NCBI RefSeq assembly: GCF_010586825.1
Contig: NZ_JAAAGB010000004.1
Coordinates: 391,565 to 455,564, forward strand
DNA length: 64,000 bases
Reading direction: 5' to 3'
From: Draconibacterium mangrovi
Lineage (GTDB): Bacteria; Bacteroidota; Bacteroidia; Bacteroidales; Prolixibacteraceae
In this document: piece after piece, positions 26,093-35,465 of the stretch
Numbering within the stretch: the stretch's first letter is position 1
Layout: each line of letters begins with the position of its first letter
The notes under the pieces: generated by a model
Database searches by the model: none
What the model was told of the DNA's origin: nothing
Seen by the model: the letters and a program-made list of their open reading frames with translations, nothing else
Made by a program: the position numbers and the translations under genes

Positions 26093-26203
26093 CTCTTAAT
26101 ATTTTAAAGTGTGTTGCTTTATACGCTTATAAAACCATGCCATTCCTAACAGGTTTGGTTAGCGTATTGTTTACGTGGCGTTTCGTAAAATAGTTGACAT
26201 TTG

Positions 26204-26225
26204 TTTGTAGAAATATTTCGACAAA
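26204..26225. promoter_or_regulatory. 22-bp near-perfect palindrome upstream of the DUF302 gene
   Basis: TTTGTAGAAATATTTCGACAAA reads the same on both strands apart from one base pair of positions. It lies 112 bp before the DUF302 start and 23 bp from the terminator of the HMA gene, a suitable place for an operator. The binding protein is unknown. Confidence 0.35.
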
Positions 26226-26241
26226 CTGTGAATTTTGGCCA

Positions 26242-26272
26242 CAAAAAAGGGTTTCACAACTAATGAAACCCT
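26242..26272 (-). terminator. intrinsic terminator of the cus-type operon
   Basis: AGGGTTTCA (26248-26256) pairs with TGAAACCCT (26264-26272) and is followed on the minus strand by six Ts. It ends the unit running from the HYC_CC_PP gene to the HMA gene. Confidence 0.88.
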
Positions 26273-26293
26273 CTCTTTTTATTCAATAGAAAA

Positions 26294-26668
26294 TTAATGC
26301 ATATGTCCTTCGTGTCCTTCTTCGGATTTAGTTTCGGCAGCACGGTCGTATTTGCAACAGCCTGGAAGTTTGTCGTAAACTTCGTCTTTTGCTTTGTGCA
26401 TATCGGTGTCGTGACCAACAGCAGCAACGGCCATGTGAACTTTGTGGATGTTGGTTTTTGCATCATCGAAAGTCACTTCAAGCATTTTGGTTTCTTTGTT
26501 CCAATCTGCTTTCGAAACACCTTCAACTGCGTTAACAGCTTTTTCAATGCGGGTTTCGCACATTCCGCAGTTTCCGTAAACTTTAATTTTCTCCGTTTTA
26601 TTTCCTGCAAAAACGGTAAATGCGCCCATCATAAAAAGGGCTACTAAACTTAAAACTTTTGTTTTCAT
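26294..26668 (-). CDS. secreted HMA-domain metallochaperone with His-rich tail
   Basis: 124 aa. Signal peptide ends near FTVFAG; the HMA domain (about 25-95) carries the metal motif GNCGMCETRIEKAVNAVEGV, a CxxC in the canonical loop, which in this family binds Cu(I) or Zn. A second feature is LPGCCKYDRA near 100 and the C-terminus ends EEGHEGHMH. It is the last gene of the cus-type unit, so it probably ferries metal to the pump in the periplasm. Metal identity is inferred from context. Confidence 0.9.
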   Translation of the reverse strand: MKTKVLSLVALFMMGAFTVFAGNKTEKIKVYGNCGMCETRIEKAVNAVEGVSKADWNKETKMLEVTFDDAKTNIHKVHMAVAAVGHDTDMHKAKDEVYDKLPGCCKYDRAAETKSEEGHEGHMH

Positions 26669-26702
26669 TCTATTAAAATTTTAATGGTTAATAAATTAAA
26701 TA

Positions 26703-28484
26703 TCATTTTATGATTTCCCGGGTTTCCCCGCAACTCAGCATCATATCTCCGAAATAGGGATTTCGGATTTCCTTTTCAGCGCTAAACCAATAGGCTCCCT
26801 GGTCGCCGTTGGCCATCGGGCAGTACTGGTAATAAGTAGTGTCGTTATCCAAACCGAACATTTTCAGACTTTTGTAGAACGCCTGGTTAAATGTGGCGTA
26901 TTCTAATCTTTGCTCATCAATGTTGGTGCTGTTGCCAATTTTTTGTAATGATGGTTTCAAAACATTTAGTTGATCCATCCAGGCCATATGTGTATCGCCT
27001 TTCAACAATTCCATTTTAATAGCTGCAAGAGCTTTGAAGGTGTTCTTTGCTTCCGCACTTACTTTGGCTGCATCTGTTGCAATAAAAGCCTCATTCATTT
27101 TTAGGTAGTCCTCGTAAAATGCGGTAAGTTGTTTTACAAATGCCGGATCAACTTCTACTGATTCAATCGTTACATTTTGCTCGTCGTTGCCCATGTCCAT
27201 TCCACCGTGGTTGTGACCTGTTGGGGCAGTGCCTCCTTCGGGGCTCATCATACTTGGTTTGCCTGCCAGCTGTGCCGCCGCATCAATACTAAATGTCCCG
27301 TTAACAGCAATTTCTTCGCCTATCTGAAGGCCGTTTTCAATAACATAACTTTCGCCAAGGGCAGGGCCGAGGTCCACCTCGCGCATATTAAAATACACGC
27401 CCTGGTCGGTTTCCGATTTTACATAAACTACCGAGCGTTCACCCGTCCACATTACAGCTGTTTTCGGTACCACAACAGCATCGGTTTGTGGCAATTTTGC
27501 GTCCACTTTCCCCGATACGAACATTTCAGGTTTCAGTTTTAAGCCCTTATTGGATTGAACAATGCGCGCTTTGGCAACTCTTGTTCTTGGATTGATAACC
27601 GGATCGAGGTAATCGATAGTTCCTTCAAATGTTTCACCCGGCAGCGACTCGATCGTATAACTTACTTTATCGCCTTTTTTAATCCACGGCAAGTCCGATT
27701 CATACACATCAAAAAGTACCCAAACTCGTGAAAGGTCAGCAATCTCGTAAATCGCTTGCCCCCTTCGAACATAGTCGCCGGTGTTAACTTTTTTTAGTGT
27801 TATATATCCAGAAACTTCAGCCATTACATCAAATGTTTGTTGTGCTGTTCCGGATGCTAAAACCTGATTGATCTGCTCGTCGGTAAGTTTCCAGTTTTTT
27901 AGTTTTTCTTTGGAAGCCTCGAAAAGCTGTGGTTGCGAATCTTTTATTTTTTGTGCTTCAAACAACTCTTCCTGCGCGGTTACTAAATCGGGTGAATAAA
28001 CTGAGGCGATCACCTGTCCTTTTTTTACATAATCGCCGGTAAAATTTACCATCAAATCCTCAATTCTGCCCGGAATATGCGACGATTGTGAAAAGATCAG
28101 GCGTTCATCTTCCTGTACTTTCCCGTTGAGCCGTACAACTTTCAGCGGTTCTGATGAGCCAACAACCGCTGTTTGAATATTTGCCAATTGCATGGCCGTG
28201 GCCGACATACTTACCGCATTCGGATCGATTTCACTGTTTTGCTCTCCTTCCAGTGGAATTAAATCCATGCCGCAGATAGGGCAGTCGCCGGGTTCGTGCT
28301 GACGAATTTGCGGGTGCATAGAGCAGGTCCAGGTTGTTTCGCCTGCAACTTCTTCAGCACTGTGTTCGTGCTGATGTTCCTCAGTTACTGTGCTTTCTGA
28401 GCCACCAAATATCAACCACCCCAGCAACAATCCAATTGCCAGTGTTGACAGAACTATTAATATTGTTTTTCTATTTGTATGCAT
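26703..28484 (-). CDS. cusB: CusB-type RND adaptor with heavy-metal-binding domain and DUF3347
   Basis: 593 aa. An N-terminal membrane segment is followed by a His-rich linker (EEHQHEHSAEE) and the HMBD zinc-ribbon-like motif WTCSMHP...CPICGMDLIPL (about 52-78). The adaptor core has GRIEDLMVNFTGDYVKKGQVI and TLKKVNTGDYVRRGQAI. From about residue 450 it continues as a DUF3347 domain (FVKQLTAFYEDYLKMNEAFIA... YYQYCPMANGDQGAYWFS), found fused to or beside copper adaptors; YCPMA is a metal-binding-like motif. It lies 2 nt after the OEP gene. Cu/Ag specificity is inferred. Confidence 0.9.
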   Translation of the reverse strand: MHTNRKTILIVLSTLAIGLLLGWLIFGGSESTVTEEHQHEHSAEEVAGETTWTCSMHPQIRQHEPGDCPICGMDLIPLEGEQNSEIDPNAVSMSATAMQLANIQTAVVGSSEPLKVVRLNGKVQEDERLIFSQSSHIPGRIEDLMVNFTGDYVKKGQVIASVYSPDLVTAQEELFEAQKIKDSQPQLFEASKEKLKNWKLTDEQINQVLASGTAQQTFDVMAEVSGYITLKKVNTGDYVRRGQAIYEIADLSRVWVLFDVYESDLPWIKKGDKVSYTIESLPGETFEGTIDYLDPVINPRTRVAKARIVQSNKGLKLKPEMFVSGKVDAKLPQTDAVVVPKTAVMWTGERSVVYVKSETDQGVYFNMREVDLGPALGESYVIENGLQIGEEIAVNGTFSIDAAAQLAGKPSMMSPEGGTAPTGHNHGGMDMGNDEQNVTIESVEVDPAFVKQLTAFYEDYLKMNEAFIATDAAKVSAEAKNTFKALAAIKMELLKGDTHMAWMDQLNVLKPSLQKIGNSTNIDEQRLEYATFNQAFYKSLKMFGLDNDTTYYQYCPMANGDQGAYWFSAEKEIRNPYFGDMMLSCGETREIIK

Positions 28485-28486
28485 CG

Positions 28487-29719
28487 TTAATATGTTTTTG
28501 CGGTGATGTAATTGATTTTTGCCACAGCGGTTTGGTACTGAGATTCTGCCATGGCTTTCATTTTTTCGTATTTAAGCAGTTGTTGCTGCATGCGTAAAAC
28601 TTCCTCAAAATCTTTTCCCGAATTTCCGTAGGCGCTAAACAGAAGGTTCAGCGTTTGTCCGGTTTCAAGGATTTGTTCCTCGTACAAATCGATTAAATCT
28701 TTTTGCTGCTGAATCTGAAACCAAACAGACTCATATCCCGAGGTAAGCGAATTGATGGTTTCCTCTTTTTGAAAAGAGTATTGTTCCTGCATCAGTTGCG
28801 CCTCTTTTTCTGCTGCTCTGTACTTTTTTCTGAAAATTGGAATACTAACCGAAACCATAGGCATGAATATGTTCTTGCCATTGTCTTTTACTTCCATATC
28901 GGTGCGTTTTCCAACAATTGCGTAATCCAGACCAACACCTACTTTCGGAAGTCCCTGCCTTTGTGCAGCCAGTTCACTTTTTTCGCTTGCCTGTTGTTTT
29001 AGATCGATTGCGTCAAGCATTGGATTGTTGGTCAGTAAAGAATCTCTCCTGAAATTTTCAGGCAACAATTCCATGGCCAGCGAATCCTGAAGAACCACAG
29101 CCTCGTTCTCGTCTCTGTTAAGCAAGTTATTGAATGCAACTAGCAAGGGTTTTTCCTTTTTATTCAGAATACCAAGATTGGTTTCTGCATCTTTCAGCAT
29201 AATATCAACCCGTAATACATCGGTCATTGGCGAAACTCCGTTTTTGAATTTCGAGTTGGCAATGGTTTTATACGATTGCAGAATTTCGATATTTCTCTGT
29301 TCAATTGCTTTTAACCGGCCCAACTCAATCAATGGGTAATAAGCTTCCGAAACGCTGTAATAAAGTCGGTTGCGTGCATCGAGAAATGCCTGGTATTTTG
29401 CATCGGCCATCAACGAAGCAGCATCAGCCTGGGCTTCCAAAGTTCCAAACCATGGGAACATCTGGCTCAACGAGAATTTTGCCCGTTGCGGTCCAACACG
29501 CGTTTCTACCGGCGAAATAAAATAGCCGAAAGAAAAGGTTGGATCGGGCAATGAACTTACCTGCGGTACTTTTTGCAGGGCAGCTTCAAAATCCTTGTAT
29601 TTGGCCTGCAGCCCGGGATTATTTTCGGCAGCAACCTGGAAATAATCTTCCAGCGTTTGAGCGTTTGCTGCAAATCCTGCCACAAATAATGAAATGAATA
29701 GTATAATCGTAGTTTTCAT
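28487..29719 (-). CDS. cusC: CusC-type TolC-family outer-membrane protein
   Basis: 410 aa, signal peptide ending FAANAQ. First half LEDYFQVAAENNPGLQAKYKDFEAALQKVPQVSSLPDPTFSFGYF, second half GLPKVGVGLDYAIVGKRTDM, both OEP signatures; the end is a long helix (LLKYEKMKAMAESQYQTAVAKI). It sits between cusA and cusB with 2-nt gaps on both sides, a tight operon. A third OEP in this window, it belongs to the Cu-type pump by position. Confidence 0.9.
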   Translation of the reverse strand: MKTTIILFISLFVAGFAANAQTLEDYFQVAAENNPGLQAKYKDFEAALQKVPQVSSLPDPTFSFGYFISPVETRVGPQRAKFSLSQMFPWFGTLEAQADAASLMADAKYQAFLDARNRLYYSVSEAYYPLIELGRLKAIEQRNIEILQSYKTIANSKFKNGVSPMTDVLRVDIMLKDAETNLGILNKKEKPLLVAFNNLLNRDENEAVVLQDSLAMELLPENFRRDSLLTNNPMLDAIDLKQQASEKSELAAQRQGLPKVGVGLDYAIVGKRTDMEVKDNGKNIFMPMVSVSIPIFRKKYRAAEKEAQLMQEQYSFQKEETINSLTSGYESVWFQIQQQKDLIDLYEEQILETGQTLNLLFSAYGNSGKDFEEVLRMQQQLLKYEKMKAMAESQYQTAVAKINYITAKTY

Positions 29720-29721
29720 GC

Positions 29722-32700
29722 TTACTGTTTTTTAATTTTTCGTTCTTCCCTGAAGCTGTACAGTACCGGCACAACAAAAATGCTGATGAGCGCCACGGCC
29801 ATTCCTCCAAACGACGGGATCGCCATCGGGATCATTATATCGGAACCACGCCCGGTGGATGTAAGTACAGGCAACAGAGCAATCATGGTTGTTCCCACGG
29901 TCATCAGTGCCGGACGAATTCTCCGTAATCCTGCCTCAACTACTGCGGCTCTCACTTCTTTCAGATTTTGCGGATGGTTACGTTCGAAACTCTGATCGAG
30001 GTAGGTGGCGATCAACACGCCGTCGTCGGTGGCAATACCGAAGAGGGCAATAAATCCGACCCACACCGCCACACTGAGGTTGATGGTGTGCATCTGGAAG
30101 AGGTCGCGGAAATTGATGCCAAACACCGAAAAGTCCATAAACCAGCCTTGTCCGTACAACCAGATCATCAGAAATCCTCCGCTGAACGCCATGGCAATTC
30201 CGGAGAAAACCATCATTGATGTGGAGACCGATTTAAACTGGAAGTACAAAATCAGGAAAACAATGATCAAAACAATTGGTACGATGATCGACAATCGTTT
30301 TTCGGCACGGATCTGGTTCTCGTAACTTCCCGAGAATTTGTAGCTCACACCTGAGGGCACCGTCAATTCTCCCGAATCAATTCTGTCCTGAATTACTTTC
30401 TGTGCGTCGTTTACCACGGTAACTTCCGAGAATCCTTCATTTTTATCGAAAAGCACATATCCAACAAGGAACGTTTCTTCACTTTTAATGGCCTGCGGAC
30501 CGCGCTGATATCTGATATGAACCAGCTGGCTTAATGGAATTTGTGCTCCGGTTGGTGTTTGCATGAGTATTTTTCCTAACGATTCCGGATCGTCTCGCAA
30601 TTCACGAGGGTAACGTACCCTGACCGGGAAACGTTCGCGTCCTTCTACCGTGGAAGTAATTTTCATTCCACCAACAGCCGTTTCAATGGTCTGCTGCACA
30701 TCTTCTACATTTAAACCGTAACGAGAGATTTTATCCCTATCGATATCTATAAGTAAGTACGGTTTTCCTACAATCCGGTCGGCAAAAACAGCCTGTGCTT
30801 TTACCGAAGGAACTGTTTTCAGGATATTCTCGAGTTGAATTCCAAAATTTTCGATGGTTGTCAGATCCGGTCCGTACACTTTAATTCCCATCGGAGCGCG
30901 CATTCCGGTTTGTAACATCACCAGCCGGGTTTCAATTGGCTGAAGTTTTGGTGCCGAAGTCACGCCGGGAATTTTTGTTGCATTCACAATTTCAGTCCAG
31001 ATATCATCGGGCGATTTTATCTTATCGCGCCAGTTACGGAAGTATTCACCTTTATCATCAGGAATCAAATCATCCCTTGTAATTCCACGTTGTAAAGCTT
31101 CTTCGTTGTTAAGTTTTTCGCCGTTCGTCAATACAAAACGATCGTCCTTATCAACTTTAAACCGAACACGGTGCCCTTTTTCATTCAGCATGTATTCCGG
31201 TTTGTAGTTGATTATATTTTCATACATCGAAATTGGTGCCGGATCGAGTGCCGATTCTACACGACCCAATTTTCCAACCGATAAATCAACTTCAGGAATA
31301 TTGGTGAGCAACATATCGAGCTGGCCAACCACTTTTTGGTTGTATGCAATACCCGAGTGTGGCATCGATGTTGGCATCAACAGAAAACTTCCTTCATCCA
31401 GCGACGGCATAAATTCTTTACCAATTCCCGGGAAAGAATGTGCCAGCGTAGACCAAACTTTTGTTGTACGAACATTCCATCCCAGTTTGTCAAAACCTTT
31501 CGGAACGAAGCCAAACAGATTGCTGAATCCCATCCATGAAGTGATTCCGACAAGGATCAGGAACGACGGAATGAGCAGAAATGCAACTTTGTGATCCAGA
31601 CACCAGGTTAAAATGCGTTTATAGAAATGTTCGAGAAGCAGAAAACCGCCTAAAATAATTCCGACGAGGAGCCCAACAAAAATAAAGTTGGTGACGATTG
31701 TTCTTGAAGCTCCCAGTGGCAGCCAGTATTTGGCCAATAGCCATACAACCGCAATTATTGAGATAATGATGCTGGCATATCTTAAAACCAGCAATCCAAA
31801 CTTTTTCAATGAAGCGATGATTTTAGAATCATCTGTTGTATTCACTACATTTTGGCTGTAAATCAGGTTGAGTAATCCGGAAACTCCAAAAGCGATCAGT
31901 AGTGAGCCGGCCCATAAATAACCGGCAAAAAGTGCTACAATTCCGGCAGGAATAATGGCAATGTTCAACCAGCGCACAATGTTTTTCTTTTTGATTTTTG
32001 CGCCAAATACCCAGTGAGCAAATGCCGGAAGAAATATCAACGAAACAATTAGCGCAGAAACCAACGCGAATGTTTTGGTAAACGCCAGTGGGCCAAATAG
32101 TTTTCCTTCGGCAGCCTGCATGGTAAATACCGGTATAAAACTTACAATGGTTGTGGAAACGGCTGTTAAAATTGCTGAACTTACTTCAGCAGCTCCGTCG
32201 TAAACCGTTGTAATGAGTTTTTGTCCGGGTGGCGCTTCTTCAATGTGTTTTATAATGTTTTCGGAGAGAATAATTCCCAAATCGACCATGGTCCCGATGG
32301 CGATGGCGATACCCGAAAGTGCAACAATATTTGCATCTACGTGGAAATAGCGCATGGCAATAAAAACCATCAACACCGCAATTGGCAGCAAACTCGATAT
32401 AAGGAACGAAGCCCGCAAGTTCAGCACCATTACAATCACCACCAAGATGGCGATCAGAATTTCGAGCGAAAGCGCTTCTTCCAGCGTTCCCAGTGTTTCC
32501 TGGATCAGTGTTGAACGATCATAAAACGGAACAATGGTCAGTTGGCTTTCCTCGCCATTGTCAAGTGTCTTTTTCGGTAGGCCGGGTGCAATTTCGGCAA
32601 TTTTAGCTTTTACATTGTTGATGACTTCCAGCGGATTTGCCCCATAACGGGCAACCACAACTCCTCCAACCACTTCGGCGCCGTCTTTATCGAGCGCACC

Positions 32701-33570
32701 ACGGCGGGTGGAAGGCCCAAGACTAACAACTGCAATGTCTTTCACCCGAATCGGCACATTGTCCTGAACCGCAACCACGGCTTTTTCAATGTCTTCAACA
32801 TTTTTAATGTAACCCAGTCCGCGAACGAGGTATTCTGCCTGGTTGATTTCAATGGTTTTGGCACCTACATCGCGGTTCGATTTCTGAACGGCCTGCATGA
32901 CTTTATGCAGCGGAATGTTGTAGGCTTTCAGCGCATCCGGATTAACATCGATCTGGTATTCCTGCACAAAACCGCCAATGGAAGCGACTTCAGAAACACC
33001 TTCAGCGGCATTCAATGAATACTTCACGAAGTAATCCTGTACCGTGCGGATTTCATGCAAATCCCAGCCTCCGGTCGGATTATCGTCTTTGTCGCGCCCT
33101 TCAATAGTGTACCAGTAAACCTGCCCGAGTGCCGTAGCATCAGGACCAAGCGCGGGCTGAACACCATCAGGCAAAAGTCCCGATGGTAATGAATTCAACT
33201 TTTCGAGTATCCGCGAACGAGACCAGTAAAATTCTACATCTTCGTTAAAAATGATGTAGATGCTGGAGAATCCGAAAATGGACGAACTGCGTATTGATTT
33301 AACACCCGGAATCCCCAACAAGTAAGTAGTTAAGGGATACGAAATCTGATCCTCGATATCCTGAGGCGAACGTCCCATCCATTGGGTAAATACTATTTGC
33401 TGGTTTTCGCCAATATCGGGAATGGCGTCAACCGGTACCGGATCTTTTGGAAGCACTCCTGTATCCCAGCCAAAGGGCGATGTTATGATTCCCCAACTTA
33501 CCAGTAGGATCAAAACCAGTATGGTAACCAGCTTATTTTCAAGAAAAAACTTTATGATTTTATTGAGCAT
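29722..33570 (-). CDS. cusA: CusA-type RND permease, enlarged by an extra membrane segment
   Basis: 1282 aa, about 230 more than E. coli CusA. Typical elements are VPVDAIPDIGENQQIVFTQW near 45, IPGVKSIRSSSIFGFSSIYIIF near 90, LGPDATALGQVYWYTIEG near 145, TM4 relay GTMVDLGIILSEN near 435 (single Asp, as in CusA) and FMPSLDEGSFLLMPTSMPHSG near 735. Between TM6 and TM7 (about 535-665) lie additional hydrophobic helices (IAIIPAGIVALFAGYLW, LLIAFGVSGLLNLIY, IIISIIAVVWLLAKYWL, FIFVGLLVGIILGGFLLL) absent from E. coli CusA. A second extension (about 780-860) is polar. Cu(I)/Ag(I) export is inferred from CusA features. Confidence 0.92.
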   Translation of the reverse strand: MLNKIIKFFLENKLVTILVLILLVSWGIITSPFGWDTGVLPKDPVPVDAIPDIGENQQIVFTQWMGRSPQDIEDQISYPLTTYLLGIPGVKSIRSSSIFGFSSIYIIFNEDVEFYWSRSRILEKLNSLPSGLLPDGVQPALGPDATALGQVYWYTIEGRDKDDNPTGGWDLHEIRTVQDYFVKYSLNAAEGVSEVASIGGFVQEYQIDVNPDALKAYNIPLHKVMQAVQKSNRDVGAKTIEINQAEYLVRGLGYIKNVEDIEKAVVAVQDNVPIRVKDIAVVSLGPSTRRGALDKDGAEVVGGVVVARYGANPLEVINNVKAKIAEIAPGLPKKTLDNGEESQLTIVPFYDRSTLIQETLGTLEEALSLEILIAILVVIVMVLNLRASFLISSLLPIAVLMVFIAMRYFHVDANIVALSGIAIAIGTMVDLGIILSENIIKHIEEAPPGQKLITTVYDGAAEVSSAILTAVSTTIVSFIPVFTMQAAEGKLFGPLAFTKTFALVSALIVSLIFLPAFAHWVFGAKIKKKNIVRWLNIAIIPAGIVALFAGYLWAGSLLIAFGVSGLLNLIYSQNVVNTTDDSKIIASLKKFGLLVLRYASIIISIIAVVWLLAKYWLPLGASRTIVTNFIFVGLLVGIILGGFLLLEHFYKRILTWCLDHKVAFLLIPSFLILVGITSWMGFSNLFGFVPKGFDKLGWNVRTTKVWSTLAHSFPGIGKEFMPSLDEGSFLLMPTSMPHSGIAYNQKVVGQLDMLLTNIPEVDLSVGKLGRVESALDPAPISMYENIINYKPEYMLNEKGHRVRFKVDKDDRFVLTNGEKLNNEEALQRGITRDDLIPDDKGEYFRNWRDKIKSPDDIWTEIVNATKIPGVTSAPKLQPIETRLVMLQTGMRAPMGIKVYGPDLTTIENFGIQLENILKTVPSVKAQAVFADRIVGKPYLLIDIDRDKISRYGLNVEDVQQTIETAVGGMKITSTVEGRERFPVRVRYPRELRDDPESLGKILMQTPTGAQIPLSQLVHIRYQRGPQAIKSEETFLVGYVLFDKNEGFSEVTVVNDAQKVIQDRIDSGELTVPSGVSYKFSGSYENQIRAEKRLSIIVPIVLIIVFLILYFQFKSVSTSMMVFSGIAMAFSGGFLMIWLYGQGWFMDFSVFGINFRDLFQMHTINLSVAVWVGFIALFGIATDDGVLIATYLDQSFERNHPQNLKEVRAAVVEAGLRRIRPALMTVGTTMIALLPVLTSTGRGSDIMIPMAIPSFGGMAVALISIFVVPVLYSFREERKIKKQ

Positions 33571-33609
33571 ATCTTAATATCCTATGAGATTAATACAATA
33601 GAGAAACCG

Positions 33610-33629
33610 GATCATGAGCATTCATGATC
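33610..33629. repeat. intercistronic palindrome between HYC_CC_PP gene and cusA
   Basis: GATCATGA (33610-33617) and TCATGATC (33622-33629) are perfect arms with a 4-nt loop. No T-run follows, so mRNA processing or stability is likelier than termination. Confidence 0.45.
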
Positions 33630-33650
33630 AGTTAAATTATCATAATAAAA

Positions 33651-34025
33651 TCATAAAAGATATACCTGTTCCTCGGCAAGAAATTCGAGTACTGTTGGAG
33701 GTGGAGGATCGTCGGTTAAAGTAAAGTTTTCTTCTGAATACTCAGAAGGAATCAATAAATCAAGATCGATAAAGGAATGCTGCAATACGTCGATTTCGGC
33801 CAGAACCGGAATCGTAGAAATTACCGGTGCAGAAAAATCTTCTTTTACCTGGTAGAAATGGTTTTCATTGGAACAACATCCGCCATCGTCGCAGCATGAA
33901 TCGGCCTGGGCGAAAATAGAAACATCAACCAGCGAACTGTGGCAATAATGTTTGCTCACAGCCAATCCCATTGTTGAAATCAACAACAGAGATACTAAAA
34001 TAATATGGCTGAGTTTTCTAATCAT
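33651..34025 (-). CDS. HYC_CC_PP family small protein
   Basis: 124 aa with the three elements that name the family: SKHYCHSSLVDVSIF (residues about 24-38), DSCCDDGGCC near 43 and DDPPPPTV near 108. An N-terminal hydrophobic segment (LSHIILVSLLLISTMGLAV) would export or anchor it. The six Cys plus His residues suggest metal binding. First gene of the cus-type operon, directly after a promoter and palindrome. The family is confined to Bacteroidota and recurs beside copper genes; its activity is not known to me. Confidence 0.85.
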   Translation of the reverse strand: MIRKLSHIILVSLLLISTMGLAVSKHYCHSSLVDVSIFAQADSCCDDGGCCSNENHFYQVKEDFSAPVISTIPVLAEIDVLQHSFIDLDLLIPSEYSEENFTLTDDPPPPTVLEFLAEEQVYLL

Positions 34026-34058
34026 TTACAATTTAAACTTCACTAAATAAACATTCTA

Positions 34059-34089
34059 CAAAACTAAAGGTTTAAACAAACCTGCCAAA
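34059..34089 (-). promoter_or_regulatory. promoter of the cus-type operon
   Basis: On the minus strand a TTTG (-33; 34086-34089) is separated by exactly 19 nt from TAGTTTTG (-7; 34059-34066), the full Bacteroidota consensus. Initiation is expected near 34052, giving a 27-nt leader. The -33 box lies inside the palindrome at 34071-34111. Confidence 0.7.
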
Positions 34090-34111
34090 TGTTTGGCAAA
34101 GTTTGTTTAAA
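34071..34111. promoter_or_regulatory. 41-bp nested palindrome overlapping the cus promoter (operator and/or terminator)
   Basis: Outer arms TTTAAACAAAC (34071-34081) and GTTTGTTTAAA (34101-34111) are perfect 11-bp complements. Inner arms TGCCAAA (34083-34089) and TTTGGCA (34092-34098) are perfect 7-bp complements with a 2-bp centre. It begins 7 bp past the stop of the permease gene and covers the -33 box, so it could be both an RNA hairpin ending the upstream gene and a DNA operator. Confidence 0.6.
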
Positions 34112-34117
34112 TAATGT

Positions 34118-35377
34118 CTACACTGCTTTATAACCAATCGATTCAACGGTTTCTTTTACTTTATCCAGGTCGATGTTGTCGCCCTCTAAAGTAACCGTTT
34201 TTTCGGCAAGGTTTACTACTGCACTTTCTACAAATGCCAGTTTTTGCAGGTTGTTCTCTACATTTGCCTTGCAATGGTTGCAAGTCATCCCTTCAACTTT
34301 AATAGTTTTTAATTGCATTGTATTATTCTTTAATTGTGTTTCAGCTTGTTCTTTTGGAGTCCGGTATCGCTGGATGTAGCCGTTTATGATCAGTCCCAGA
34401 AGTAAAACTCCCGAAGCAATTTGCCACCAACTTAGGTGTGTTCCGTGATCGTGCCCCAAATGTTGTTGAGTAATTTCTGTAAACCACTGTACAGGCAGCA
34501 GGTAATCGATGATCAGCCCGGATCCCAAAGCACCAATTATAATAGTTCCGAGATAGGTAAACAGACTTTTTTTGCCTAATACTTTTCCAATCATAGTAAT
34601 TGTAGCTGCGTTGGTTGCCGGTCCGGCCATAAGCAATACAAAAGCTGCTCCGGGACTTACTCCCTTCAATATTAATATGGCTGCCAAGGGAATCGATCCG
34701 GTTGCACAGATATACAAGGGAACAGATACAACCAAAATCAGTAACATTTGCAGTATTGGCGAAAGGTTCAACAGTTCAAAGAAATCGTTGGGTATCAAGG
34801 CTGAAATAATCGCGGCCAGAACCAGACCAATGATCAGCCATTTTGAAATATCCTGAATAAACTCCACAAAACCGTAACGAAAAACATCCTTAACTTTCTG
34901 TACCAGTGATTTCGGTTTTGAAACAGTATCGGCAACATGCTGTTGTACAGGCTCATTTTTTGTAATTGCGCTTGTTATTAAACCTCCTGAAATTCCGGTA
35001 ATCAATGCGGCAATCGGACGAATAATGGCAAATGGTAATCCCATAAGCGAAAACGTTGCCAAAATAGAATCGACACCGGTTTGCGGTGTGGAAATCATAA
35101 ACGAAACAGTTCCTCCTTTTGATGCACCATTTTTATACAAAGCTGCTCCGGTAGGAATTACTCCGCACGAACATAAAGGCAGCGGGATTCCGAGTAATGA
35201 TGAAAAAATAGATGAACGAAATGGCGATCCATTAAAATACTTGTCTATTTTTTCGCGTGGGATAAATGCATACAATAGTCCTGCAAAGAAAAAACCCAGT
35301 AAAAGATAAGGGGCCATTTCTTCCAAAATGGTAGCGAAATCGCCTAAAAACTTCAATATATATTGTCCGATATTCAT
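34118..35377 (-). CDS. SO_0444-type Cu/Zn efflux permease (DUF318) fused to HMA domain
   Basis: 419 aa from ATG 35375-35377; an upstream in-frame extension runs through a repetitive intergenic element and is rejected. The permease has about eight to ten helices, with the signature GIPLPLCSCGVIPTGAALYKNGASKGG (LCSCG near 60) and MAGPATNAATITMIGKVLG near 250, characteristic of the DUF318/ArsP-like permeases. After a His-containing loop (QQHLGHDHGTHLSW), the C-terminal about 65 residues are an HMA domain with VEGMTCNHCKANVENNL. This fits metal delivery to a metal-exporting permease. Which metal is not decided by sequence. Confidence 0.9.
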   Translation of the reverse strand: MNIGQYILKFLGDFATILEEMAPYLLLGFFFAGLLYAFIPREKIDKYFNGSPFRSSIFSSLLGIPLPLCSCGVIPTGAALYKNGASKGGTVSFMISTPQTGVDSILATFSLMGLPFAIIRPIAALITGISGGLITSAITKNEPVQQHVADTVSKPKSLVQKVKDVFRYGFVEFIQDISKWLIIGLVLAAIISALIPNDFFELLNLSPILQMLLILVVSVPLYICATGSIPLAAILILKGVSPGAAFVLLMAGPATNAATITMIGKVLGKKSLFTYLGTIIIGALGSGLIIDYLLPVQWFTEITQQHLGHDHGTHLSWWQIASGVLLLGLIINGYIQRYRTPKEQAETQLKNNTMQLKTIKVEGMTCNHCKANVENNLQKLAFVESAVVNLAEKTVTLEGDNIDLDKVKETVESIGYKAV

Positions 35378-35465
35378 TTTTGTAATTTTTACAATACAAA
35401 GTAAGGGAATGGAAGGGAAGGGGTTGTTACACGATTTTGGAAATGATTTATAAGATTTTGGGGTT

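Noticed and set aside
26297..26647. 116-codon plus-strand frame opposite the HMA protein gene
   Set aside because: Antisense shadow of a clear HMA gene with a terminator and operon context.
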